Source: Cliona cf. orientalis
Taxonomy: Eukaryota > Porifera > Demospongiae > Clionaida > Clionaidae
Reading direction: 5' to 3'
Assembly: GCA_963930775.1 (NCBI GenBank)
Contig: OZ005695.1
Location: forward strand, 3,596,001 to 3,660,000
Length of the DNA stretch: 64,000 nucleotides
The notes below the pieces were generated by a model that was not told the DNA's origin, did not search any database, and saw nothing but the letters and a program-made list of their open reading frames with translations. Positions within the stretch are counted from its first letter, which is position 1, and every line of letters begins with the position of its first letter. Shown piece by piece: positions 52,361 to 62,909 of this stretch. The translations under genes were made by a program, and so were the position numbers.

Positions 52361-53347
52361 CATTGGATGTAGAATTGAATTTGTTCCAGTACAACATCTT
52401 CGTTATTGTTAGTGCACACCCTAGCTCATCTCAATGTCATCCTGAGTTGGTTGAGGCAGCTGCTTACAGAACCACGGTCCTCCTCTATCACAGCACTCAT
52501 TCTCCCCCTCACACCCCTCACCATCCCAGAGAGGATCGTCAAAATAATAGCGTTGTTCAGCCTCATTTCTGCTGCCAGTTTCACAGTAGTAATCATTGCC
52601 AACAAAGCCAGGGACAACTCCCCGAAAAGTTGAGTGGAGACAGGGACAGCTAGTGTACTCTCCTGAATTACTTGTGGTGACAGTGTCACGAGCTGCAGCA
52701 AAGCTCCACACATGTTGCCGTGGTGAACCATGTGTGATGCTAACTCCATCAATGTAAGTTTCATTTATTTTTGGTTTGAATCGAGATGGGCCGAAACCAT
52801 TGGGGTTGAAGTACTGATATCCTACTACTTTGCCACAGACCTGCCTATACTCCACTCCCTGAGTGCTGAATGTAGTTGAGTAGCATCCTGGAGCAAGGCT
52901 TGGTTTGCGACACAGTCTCCTTCCCTCAGTGACATTGTAGACCAGTCCAGGAGGGCACTGGGAGTGGTTCTTCCTCATGTCCACATTAGCAATTCTCATC
53001 CAGCCTCCAGACTGACCAAATGGATTGTAAGTTCCCATCTCACAGTAGACCTCCACAGCTCCTGATGCTCCCTGTATCCAGTAGTAGCCAGACTCATAGC
53101 TTGGCCTTAGGTCTGCAATCTTATTGCAAGACATGGCTGGATTATCTGAAATTAGTGCAAAATCATTTTTCAAAGCCTGAAACTTTTGGATGACAGACTT
53201 GATTGTTTCGTAACTTAGACCGTTGCTATAGACTTTCAGATTAGGTACCACTACGGTTGTGTCGCTTTCCCTGGCTGGACAAATACCGTTGGCATATGAT
53301 GAGCAGACTGCTATGATAGCAGTGATTAGTACAACTTTGGCAATCAT
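52361..53347 (-). pseudogene. FRDL gene truncated by an AGCT insertion near its end
   Basis: The signal peptide starts at Met 53347 (IAKVVLITAIIAVCSSYANG); a longer frame to 53428 is open but unnecessary. The following 308 codons are intact: ICPARESDTTVVVPN, SCNKIADLRPSYESGYYWIQ, VYCEMGTYN, GGWMRIANVDMRKNHS, CPPGLVYNVTEG, INETYIDGVS, HGSPRQHVWSF, EYTSCPCLHSTFRGVVPGF, YYFDDPLWDGEGC and WFCKQLPQPTQDDIEM. The frame is then shifted by AGCT at 52423-52426 and stops at 52421-52423 instead of near 52361. Loss of about 25 C-terminal residues, including one Cys, might still give a secreted product, so it is a borderline gene. Confidence 0.7.
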
Positions 53348-53436
53348 TTCTTGTGATATTTCTAATTGCCTGTTTGTTATGCACTCTTTGTTTTGGTCAA
53401 GTCTGCATGAGCATAGCACATCATGCAAGGCATGAC

Positions 53437-53442
53437 TTTATA
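53437..53442 (-). promoter_or_regulatory. TATA box of FRDL gene 52361-53347
   Basis: CACTATAAAGTCATGCC on the minus strand, 90 bases upstream of the ATG. Confidence 0.6.
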
Positions 53443-53619
53443 GTGCGTGGTATGTAGTACATAGTGTACTACCAAGAAATCAGTAAGCCCTTAATACTAT
53501 AGCTCACTGTTAAAAATAGTGTGTTGTGTTGACATACTTTTGGTGTGCCTGTACAAATACTTAAATTTAGCACCGCCAAATGTGTGTCAGTCAACATCCT
53601 CTGTTTGGTGTGTTCTACA

Positions 53620-54140
53620 ACACTGAAATAGTGTGTTGCACAGCACTCATTTAGTGTGCTCAGTAGGGATTGTGGTGTGTTTCTGTAACATGCAACAAGG
53701 TGTATTAAATTTCGTTTTCAATATCAAAATGATTCCAATAGCAACATTACAAGAATTATAAATAATAATATTTATTCAAAAGATATGGTTGTAATACTAT
53801 TATACTTTTGCTGTTTTGAAGCTTTTGTTGGTGTTGAATTATACACCCCAACTTTAGAGAAACAACAATCTTGCTGCTGCTGCTGTTATTTCATCTAATA
53901 GGAAAAGCAGCAATAACATTAACTCAACTGGCTGAATTAGCATGTACGGGTGGCCATGATTATTCATAGACGTACACAGTTAAGGATAATGGAAACAGAC
54001 AGGATGCATGCATCGTCCCTTCTTCATAGCTGGTCATAAAAGGAACAAACACCGACCAGATTTACATGTACAATTATCCATTTACATTCAACAAGGTACA
54101 TACTCTTAACATATCCCAAAAGGTCCCTTTTATCACTCTA
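53620..54140. repeat. Dispersed block, copy 1 (flanks the permuted FRDL relic)
   Basis: This matches 55370-55900 (CAACAAGGTGTATTAAATTTC, CTTGCTGCTGCTGCTG, GCATGCATCGTCCCTTCTTC). Together the two copies bracket the MITE and the permuted FRDL relic. Confidence 0.65.
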
Positions 54141-54146
54141 TACATA

Positions 54147-54690
54147 CCCTAAAGTCTGATTAATAAGCGGACATGCTTATTAAGCGCATGCTTTTTTCCT
54201 CTTGTTAAGTATCATCTAATAAGCACATGCACCCAATAAAGTATTCACCGTTCCGATCAAGAGTGTTTCATGCTCTACATGGCTAGAACTAATTTACCGA
54301 CCTATTTTGGATAGCCAGCTGTAGCTATGAGATCGGCTATACTCAACACTGTGATGGTTTCACTGAGACTGATTCGGACTCTTGACCTTGAATGCGAAGC
54401 TCGGACTCTTGACCTTGAATGCGAAGCGAGTCTCGCCAAGGAAGTCGGCTATTTTTCCACGGTTTTCTTCCAGCAATGGCTTCCGATCATACTCCCATGA
54501 ACTATTACATAGCTTATTCCAAGGTTCGCTGTGTTTTTAACTTGCTGGCTTTGTGATCGAGCGCTCCGACGTGCTGGCAGTGGGTGGAGCCAAAATTTCA
54601 CTCTCTATTAAGTGCACATCGTCTAATAGGCGCATGTTTCCTTACCACCGAGAGTGATAAGCGCATGCGCTTATTAATCAGACTCTACGG
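54147..54690. mobile_element. MITE, CCGTAGACTC family, proven TA target duplication
   Basis: The left end CCCTAAAGTCTGATTAATAA and the reversed right end CCGTAGAGTCTGATTAATAA are inverted. TA flanks both ends (54145-54146, 54691-54692). The paralogous site near 10390 reads CTATACATAATATAG without the insert, an exact empty site. The interior repeats GCGCATGC words and has a tandem CGGACTCTTGACCTTGAATG duplication near 54376-54420. No transposase is encoded. Confidence 0.8.
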
Positions 54691-54907
54691 TAATATAGTA
54701 AGGTACATGCATGGTAATATAGTAAGGTACATGCACATAGCTACATAATGGTGATTGAGTAATGGGTGTATATACTATTCCATGTAGACAGTGCTAGTCT
54801 TATCTGTATAATATGTATTCATACTGGCGTAGCCACTGGTTACTGACTGTTGTAGCTACATACATGTAGATCATGATACACCAACCATACATAGTACGAA
54901 ATCAGTT

Positions 54908-55360
54908 TCAGACCTGCCTATACTCCACTCCCTGAGTGCTGGATGTAGTTGAAGAGCATCCTGGAGCAAGGCTTGGTTTGCGACACAGTCTCCTTCCCTC
55001 AGTGACATTGTAGACCAGTCCAGGAGGGCAGTGGGAGTGGTTGTTCCTCATGTCCACATTAGCAATTTTCATCCAGCCTCCAGACTGACCAAAGTCATTG
55101 TTAGGCTCCATCTCACAGTAGACACCCACAACTTCTGCCACTCCCTGTATCCAATAGTAGCCAGACTGATAGCTTAGCAGCAAAGGTCCAGACATGTTGC
55201 TGTGGTGAACCATGTGTGATGCTAACTCCATCAACGTAGGTACATTGATTAGTGGTGATGTGTACTTGGAAGGACCAAATCCTTTTGGTGCATAATACTG
55301 GTACCCTATTACTTTGCCACAGACCTGCCTATACTCCACTCCCTGAGTGCTGAATAGCAC
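54908..55360 (-). pseudogene. Circularly permuted FRDL relic
   Basis: Read from 55360 leftwards, the order is STQGVEYRQVCGKV, GYQYY, HGSP-type words and HVW, and then directly YQSGYYWIQGV, VYCEMEPNN, GGWMKIANVDMRNN, CPPGLVYNVTEG, LAPGCSS and again STQGVEYRQV. The later part of the domain thus precedes the earlier part, and both ends lie at the same codon position (CTGCCTATACTCCACTCC at 54914 and 55325). This is a permutation, not a simple truncation. Signal peptide and C-terminal block are absent. Confidence 0.75.
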
Positions 55361-55369
55361 AGCAGCAAC

Positions 55370-55900
55370 AGTGAAACAGTGTGTTGTACAGCACTTACTT
55401 AGTGTGTTCAGTAGGGATAGGGTTATGCTTCTATAACATGCAACAAGGTGTATTAAATTTCATTTTCAATATCAAAATGATTCCAATAGCAACATTACAA
55501 CAATGATAAATAATAATATTTATTCAAAAGATAATAGCTACTATTATACTTTTGCTGTTTTGAAGCTTTTGTTGGTGTTGAATTATTCACCCCAACTTTG
55601 GAGAAACAACAATCTTGCTGCTGCTGCTGTTATTTCATCTAATAGGAAAAGCAGCAATAACATTAACTCAACTGGCTGAATTAGCATGTACGGGTGGCCA
55701 TGATTATTCATAGCGTACACAGTTAAGGATAATGGAAACAGACAGGATGCATGCATCGTCCCTTCTTCATAGCTGGTCATAAAAGGAACAAACACAAGTT
55801 TACAGATACTGTACAATTAATTATCCATTTACATTCAACAAGGTACATACTATTAACATAATTTATATCCCAAATGGTCCCTTTTTGTTATTCTATACAT
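55370..55900. repeat. Dispersed block, copy 2
   Basis: The copy of 53620-54140 on the right side of the permuted FRDL relic. No gene is seen. Confidence 0.65.
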
Positions 55901-56538
55901 AATATTATAGCAAGGTACATAGTTACTGAAAATAGAATTTTACTGCAGATAATAATAGTGGTGGAGTAATAGGTATAATGTATACTATTCCATGTATCAT
56001 CTGTATTATAGGACTCATACTGGTGTAGCTACTGATTACTGACTCTTGTAGCTACATGCATGTAGATCATGATACACCAATCAGACATGATATATATGAA
56101 AATCAGTTTCGACTGTTAGGCATGCAAGAATGTGAATCTATGTCTACCTGACCAAACGTCTTAAATAGTCCCTTAGCTAGTTTTGGAGGGGCAGTGTTTC
56201 ATACAGAGGGTGGGGTGCCCTGGGATTCCCCCCTCAAGCTTTTCTGACTCTACTGTATACTCTATCTATTTATCGTATAATCAGTGATTTTGTATATACC
56301 GTATAGCTGGTAAATTTGGCAGGGAATTAAATTCTACTCGCATACATGTATATATGTATAGCAATCCCATACCGAACCACCGAATTTAAATCCGCTAATA
56401 TAGCAATTTTGAGTTCAACCAATATTTCTGGCTATACTATATATGAAACACTGAGGAGGTGAGCATTAGCCCACATGACAGATGCATGTGCAGATAAATA
56501 ACAATGCAGCAATAACATAGCAAAGTCCTAGTTAATAG
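55901..56538. other. FRDL 3'-flank repeat and duplicated non-coding DNA
   Basis: Bases to 56170 match 10380-10690, and bases 56180-56520 match 10880-11210 with an AT-rich insert near 56300-56430. There is no coding sequence. Confidence 0.5.
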
Positions 56539-57546
56539 TCATTGAACATAGAATTCAATTTGCTCGAGAACTACATCTTCTACAAAACGTTTATTATTAG
56601 TGCACACCCTCATCTCAATGTCATCCTGAGTTGGTTGAGGCAGCTGCTTACAGAACCACGGTCCTCCTCTGTCACAGCACTTATTCTCCCCCTCACACCC
56701 CTCACCATCCCAGAGAGGGTCCTCAAAGTAGTAGCGAGCTTCAACTTCTCTCCTGCTTCCCGTTTCACAGTAGTAGTCATCACCAACAAAGTCGGGGAGT
56801 ACACCGACAAAGGGAGCAAAGGGATGAAGACAGGGACAGTTTGTGCCTGTTCTGATACGATAAGAATCGTATAGTTCATCGTGAGCTGCAGCAAAGCTCC
56901 ACACGTGTTGTCTTGGTGAACCATGTGTTAAGCTGATTCCATCAATGTAGGTTTCATTTATTTTGGGTGTAAATCGAGACGGACCGAAGCCGTTTGTTTT
57001 GTAGTATTGGTATCCTACTACTTTGCCGCAGACCTCGCTGTATTCCACTCCCTGAGTACTGAATATAGTTGAGTAGCAACCTGGAGCAAAGCTTGGTTTG
57101 CGACATAGTCTCCTTCCCTCAGTGACATTGTAGACCAGTCCAGGAGGGCACTGGGAGTGGTTGTTCCTCATGTCCACATTAGCAATTCTCATCCAGCCTC
57201 TGGACTTATTAAATACATTGCTAGTTCCCATTTCACAGTAGACCTTTACAGCTCCTGACACTCCCTGTATCCAGTAGTAGCCAGAACTGTAACCATTTGA
57301 CCCTTGCTTATCAATTTTCTTGCAAGAGGCAATAGAGATTTCTGGACTTGATACACCGACATTTTCACTCCTATTTAGGAAGTTTTGAATGGCTGTCTTC
57401 ATGGCTGAGTCACTCAGGCTGATGCTGCTAGTTCTCTGATACAAAGGCAGCAGTACAGTTGTACCATTTACCTGTGCTGGACAATTTCCATTTGCACATG
57501 AGAAGCAGAGTACAGTGGCTACGATGACGACTTCTTTGATGATCAT
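56539..57546 (-). CDS. FRDL secreted protein, NGNCPAQ type, second copy (335 aa)
   Basis: A near-identical duplicate of 11211-12218, with roughly a dozen residue changes (for example DKQGSNGYSS, ECCDRGG becoming KCCDRGG, YYFEDPLWD for YYFDDPLWD). The same signal peptide starts at Met 57546, with a non-essential open extension to 57585. All core motifs, three sequons and the FAPFVGVLPDF loop are intact. It belongs to the 55.8-60.8 kb duplicate segment, in the same orientation and with the same eIF3B neighbour. Confidence 0.85.
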   Translation of the reverse strand: MIIKEVVIVATVLCFSCANGNCPAQVNGTTVLLPLYQRTSSISLSDSAMKTAIQNFLNRSENVGVSSPEISIASCKKIDKQGSNGYSSGYYWIQGVSGAVKVYCEMGTSNVFNKSRGWMRIANVDMRNNHSQCPPGLVYNVTEGRRLCRKPSFAPGCYSTIFSTQGVEYSEVCGKVVGYQYYKTNGFGPSRFTPKINETYIDGISLTHGSPRQHVWSFAAAHDELYDSYRIRTGTNCPCLHPFAPFVGVLPDFVGDDYYCETGSRREVEARYYFEDPLWDGEGCEGENKCCDRGGPWFCKQLPQPTQDDIEMRVCTNNKRFVEDVVLEQIEFYVQ

Positions 57547-57589
57547 CTTTTGAGATCTGCACCCCTTTTGAAATTTTCGAAACAAGCTA

Positions 57590-58090
57590 TACTATACTAT
57601 ACTGTTGTAGCATCTTTCCTGGCAGAAGAATGTGAATACTGAGCTTTGACTAGTCTTTGGGGGGGGGGGGGGGGGGGGTAGTTGGAACTTTGGGGTTGGA
57701 TAATGTCATTGTGGTAGTCTGACAGTTGCCCATGAGTGGAAGCTGTAATATTATTATATCACCACAGATGTGTGGGAATCTCTCTAAACGTGGATTAAAA
57801 TTTAGTTTTTGTGTAATAGAGATAATATGTATGTCATCCTGTACACCTGTTTTGTGGCAGCTGACTCCCTTTGGATAACTTTTCCTGACCTTATGGAGTT
57901 CATCTCCAGACCTATACATTCCAATGCAAAGTTGGGAATGGTCTAGGGACTAGGAAGGCTATAGGGTTTGGTATCCTAGATACATATTCACCTCAATAAT
58001 AAAACTAGGTTATTTGTGTGAGCTGCAAAATATTTATTATTATGTACTGTCTGCCTGTGCATACACACACTGCACTATCGACTCTGGCAG
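57590..58090. other. Interval between FRDL gene and eIF3B fragment, copy 2
   Basis: Matches 12258-12776 with a longer G-run (about 57660-57678). No exon is seen. Confidence 0.5.
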
Positions 58091-60208
58091 GATGGATGGT
58101 CAGCTTGAGTTCTATGACACCAGTGAGCTCACTCTCATCACCAATGCCGAGCACACACAGGCCACTGATCTCGAGTGGGACCCTTCCGGGCGATACATCG
58201 TCACCTCTGTCAGCTACTGGACTCAAAAGTTTATAACATAACATGTACCCTGATCTGTACATTGTTGCAAATCTCTTGGTTGGGAATTGTCATGGTCTAG
58301 TAGCTAGAGGTACTAAAATAATATGTTGAGGTTAATGTTTGAGTAATAACCTTATTCTGCCAGTGTTGGTATATACAAGAACAAATGTACTTGCTAGCTA
58401 GAGATTTCGTTTTATTACCATCATAAGATGGTGATACATGTAGAAATTATCATGCTATGATTGTGAACAGTGCTAACAAGTTGAAAGCTGGTTAGTGCAC
58501 AGTATGATCATACTTCAGAATCATAGGGATCGACTTTATTAGATGAATAAAGGCTTACCACAAGAATTAATACTGCCCAAGTGATATGCATTGGTAAAAA
58601 TTAATGTGGTATTTCCTGTCTGTTCAAACAGAACCCATGAGACTGGCTTCCCATTGTATACATCAAATTAAATTAGCAGATGTTCACTACCAGTGGTAGG
58701 CAGTGGTTTACACAGTGGTAGCTAGTGGAAGGTTTTTGCCATTGAAGCCTCAAAAGTGAGATGCACTGCCAGAAACTGAGAGGCATTGTCTATCATTACA
58801 TAGGATGTGAAATTCCTATATTTGTGCTGAGAGTTATGGTAATTGCTTTGTATCCGTGGTTACGATAATTTGTCTGTTACCATTACCCCACTAGTTGCTG
58901 ACATACCTTGTATATTATTATGCCCTATTCTCAGATGGACACTGGATTTGTCATGTGGTCCTTTCAAGGAAAATTGCTTTTCCGTAACCCAAACAAGTTG
59001 GACAAATTTTGCCAGCTTCTGTGGAGGCCACGCCCACCATCTCTTCTCACAGCTGATGACATAGCAGTGCGTACTATAATAATGATGTACTTTGTCAACT
59101 GCTATGAGAATTTCGATTAATAGTGATACTCATTTAATGCATAGGGTGTCAAGAAGGATTACAAGAAGTATGCACACATATTTGAGCAAAAAGATCGTTC
59201 CGTTAGGACCAAAGCTTCCAAGGTATGCCTGTTATGACTTTTTACTATGGTATCAATATTATCAGATGGTACATGTAGCACTGTATAGTAGATATAATAA
59301 TATCTTTTGCTGTAGGACTTGACTGAGAAGAGGCGTAGGTTGATGAGCGACTTTAAAGACTATCGCAGGAAGAAAGAGGAGGAGATGAGGCAGAGAGGAA
59401 GGGCTGTGGAAGATGGTGAGGAGAAGCATTTCTAATCTTTAACAAAATGATAAGCAATTGAAAGCTTATAGTTCCCAGCTATAGAAGAGTGAGGGTGGGT
59501 GTAATTGATTTGGTAAACTATCACCAAGAATCGAATATATATTCTGTAATGCCAAAAAGGGCATGAAAAGGGATGCATGGGCAGTGCACCTTACCTTGGG
59601 CTCAAACTGGGAAATGGGGCCACTATTAATGTTGGTTGGAGTGTACAAAGCAATGCTAATAGTATAGTCGTTAGCTAAGCATCTTATGTTACTGTAAAGG
59701 GGTATAAATATTATTGGACCTTGTTGTGTGTGTAAACCAGTCTCACCACATCCCCATCAATTGGGCTACATAGATGGCCCTGGGTTCTCTTTTAAGTTCG
59801 TTTTAGACCTCAGTAGGAAATTGAAGCAAAACTGGGGGCGGACAATCCCCATAGTGGGCCCTTTTTAGTAGCTACTGTGTGGCCTACATGATATCTCTTC
59901 CGAGATGTACATGTAGTTCTATATGTGCCGAACTTCCTGAATGTGATCTCCCACCCCTTTTTCAGCAGTAGACAAGGTGGGGCTTGATTTATGGAAATAG
60001 TGTGGTACTAAAATGTCACATTATTTTATAGCATTTGCAATACCCACTCCCATGATTGTACGAATAGTATATTATTATAGTACTGTGCCGTGTATTATTT
60101 CTTGCCTTGTTAAAATTTGCATTTACAGTTGTAGGAGAAGTAGATGGTGAATATGAAGAGGAATCCATAGAGATATTTGTAGCAGAAGAGGAGACTTTAG
60201 TGGAGTAA
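58091..60208 (+). pseudogene. EIF3B: eIF3B last five exons, 5'-truncated copy 2
   Basis: Exons at 58091-58229, 58935-59066, 59145-59222, 59316-59415 and 60129-60208 match copy 1 in length and phase. The first exon's donor differs: copy 1 has AAG|GTTATA, while here the sequence is AAGTTTATA, so the GT at the normal position is lost. The nearest GT would shorten the exon by one base and shift the frame. The last codon is TAA instead of TGA. The protein text is otherwise conserved, consistent with a very recent duplication, but this copy is unlikely to splice correctly even if transcribed. Confidence 0.8.
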
Positions 60209-60605
60209 AGTTATCTAGAGATAATAAATAACAGCAGTATTAGTATTAAACTGTTAACTAATTTTTCGAGGCAAAAGCGTAGTATAATATATAAAAGCTA
60301 ATGCAGGGACTCCAAGTGTATGTGACACATTTTGAATGGTACTATTATAAAATATCTGCTCATGTGCGAAATCACAGTGCAATGATTACACACTGAATAT
60401 CCAGCATCAAGCAAAATGTTATTATACACCATGGATAAATAATTTTACACTGCATATTTTCTGTTCACTCCCAACTATTATTCTTTTTAGTACGGTTCAA
60501 TAATTCTGCCCAGTTTAAGTTAGATGCCATCTTATTACAGTTCTTATGCACTGAATGTGTGTTGATTTTAGTTGAAGAAAGTTCGTGTTGTGGCTATGTA
60601 AAATT

Positions 60606-60930
60606 CATTGAATGTAGAGTTTAATTTGCTCCAGTACAACGTCTTCATCCGAATTATTACTGTTAGTGCACACCCTCATCTCAATGTCATCCTGAGTTGG
60701 TTGAGGCAGCTGCTTACAGAACCACAGTCCTCCTCTGTCACAGCACTCATTCTCCCCCTCACACCCCTCACCATCCCAGAGAGGGTCGTCAAAGTAGCAT
60801 CTCTCAACTCTTGTCCTGCTACCAGTTTCTCCGTAGCTAGCTAGCTAACCAATAAAGCTGGGGATGACACCCCGAGAAGTCGAGTAAAGACATGCTGGTA
60901 TGCTCTCCTGATAAACAGGGGTGTTGATTT
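60606..60930 (-). pseudogene. FRDL chimeric C-terminal fragment
   Basis: Bases 60606-60795 match the C-terminus of 15306-16313. From about 60800 the sequence switches to the relic type of 17110-17260, with extra AGCT words at 60834-60846. About 1.6 kb present between these points in the 15-17 kb region is missing. It is an unequal-recombination product without a signal peptide. Confidence 0.7.
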
Positions 60931-61109
60931 GGTGCTATGGGACCGCAGTTGGTACTAGATTCTAAGAACAACCTACAGCAGCGTCAACAATGAAATTTCC
61001 GGTGCCAAAGCTTGCTTCTAATCAATACTAGAAATGATTCTTCAGTTGTAGGTAGCTATAGCTCTTTTCTTTTAGCATGAATTTTGCTAAAGGCAGTAGC
61101 TATGTTCAT

Positions 61110-61690
61110 TGGCCTAAGAGTATTCAAATTTTTTTGGGTTTCATAGCATGTGCTCGCCCTCTCATGTCACCACCCAAACATTTTGGGCAGATCTCGAGGC
61201 GGCTAGCTATTACTTTCTTAAGATGAAGGGAAATCAAATACAACCAACACCAAAAGAGAATGGCACAATGTTTTGATACCAAAAAATATGTCCAAACCCC
61301 TGGACGATCCTCCCCAAATTTTGAAAATGTATAGTGGGATACAGCAGATACATAATATTGTAATAGAATATACCATACAATACGTTCTATTTTGTTCATC
61401 ATCAAATAAAATTGATAAAAATTTGTATCAATGTGAGCTTTTGTGTGTGGTGCCAAGCTGTATTGTGGCTGCACCAAAATGTTGTCTTCAACATAAAAAG
61501 ATTTTCAACACCCCTGGATGAAGTTGTGACTGCTTCATTGAAGCCGCAGCAAACCTCCACATAATATGTTGGCGTGATGAACCAATGCTAACTCCATCAA
61601 CGTAAAACTTGGAAAGACCAAATCCATTTTGTTTGAAGTATTGGTATCATGTCTTTGCCACACCTTTTAGGCTGTACACATAGCTGCCAG
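61110..61690 (-). pseudogene. Dispersed block plus FRDL mid-region relic, copy 3
   Basis: Bases 61110-61510 match 17490-17890, and 61510-61690 match the FRDL relic at 17885-18110 without its AGCT insertion. It lies directly 3' of the 61840-62812 gene copy. Confidence 0.55.
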
Positions 61691-61839
61691 TGTCTCTTAG
61701 TGGTACGCGTTTAATTATTAAATATAATTTTCTTCCATCATCATGCCGTAATAATATTAATCAATCATGGGTACTGTGATATTATCTTATTCAGATTATA
61801 ATATAGCTATTTAATAGCTAGTAGCACTACACAGTAACA

Positions 61840-62812
61840 TTACATTATCCTGTACTGAATATATAATTCAATTTGCTCCAGCACAGCATCTTCATCTGAC
61901 CTTGGACTGTTGGTGCACACCCTCATCTCAATGTCGTCCTGAGTTGGCTGAGGCAGCTGCTTACAGAACCACGGTCCTCCTCTTTTACAACACTGATTCT
62001 TCCCCTTACACCCCTTACCATCCCAGAGAGGATCGTCAAAGTAGTAGCGTCGATGAGCTCTTGTCCTGCTGCCAGTTTCACAGTAGTAGTCCTCACCAAC
62101 AAAGCTGGGGATGACTCCAGTGAAAGTAAGAGATGGACGGAGGCATGGACAAGTCACACGAGCAAATCGAGTCTCATCAGTTGCATCAGCAAATGTCCAC
62201 ACGTGTTGCCGTGGTGATTCATGTGTAAGACTGACACCATCAACATATGTTTCATTTATTCCAGGTGTATATCGAGAGGGGCCAAATCCACGTGGTGTAT
62301 AATACTGGTATCCTACCACCTTCCCACATACTTTTTCGTATCTCACTCCCTGTGTGCTGAACGTAGTTGAAGAGCATCCTCAGACCTGGAGCAAGGCTTG
62401 GCTTGCGACACAGTCTCCTTCCCTCAGTGACATTGTAGACCAGTCCAGGAGGGCACTGGGAGTGGTTGTTCCTCATGTCCACATTAGCAATTCTCATCCA
62501 GCCTCCAGACTGATAAAATGTATTGTTACAGTAGACACCCACAGCTCCTGACACTCCCTGTATCCAGTAGTAGCCAGAGTTGTACTCGGGCTTCAGCTCT
62601 GCAATCTGCTTACACGAAGAAGCAGCGTATTCTGGAGCTAATCCTATGTACATTTTCACCAGGTTGGAATGGATCTCTTTCTTTACGATATCTTCAATCA
62701 ATTGCAAGGCATTGCTGCTAACTGTTACTTCTGCTGTTTGAAGGGCTCCACCAGTAGCAGCAGCTCCAGTAAAGCACGCAATAGCGGTAATAAGGATCGC
62801 TAGAAGAACCAT
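61840..62812 (-). pseudogene. FRDL gene, 22088 type, broken by a 7-base insertion
   Basis: The 5' piece (62812 down to about 62390) has signal peptide VLLAILITAIACFTGAAA, the helical N-terminal segment, SCKQIAELKPEYNSGYYWIQ and CPPGLVYNVTEG up to LAPG. There an extra CAGACCT (about 62380-62386) shifts the frame. The 3' piece encodes YEKVCGKVVGYQYY, INETYVDG, HESPRQHVW (HGSP changed), DYYCETGSR, FDDPLWDGKGC and KNQCCKRGGPWFCKQL. The stop is altered, adding YRIM. Its TATA box (62910-62915) is intact. A recent pseudogene of the 22088-23062 gene. Confidence 0.75.
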
Positions 62813-62909
62813 TGTGAAATATCACGTTGTTGATAGCTCCAGCTGTATTATAGCTAGCAATGTCTGCAGGGCTTATTCAGTTTTGAAATAGGATTATGAT
62901 TTGTTCCTA

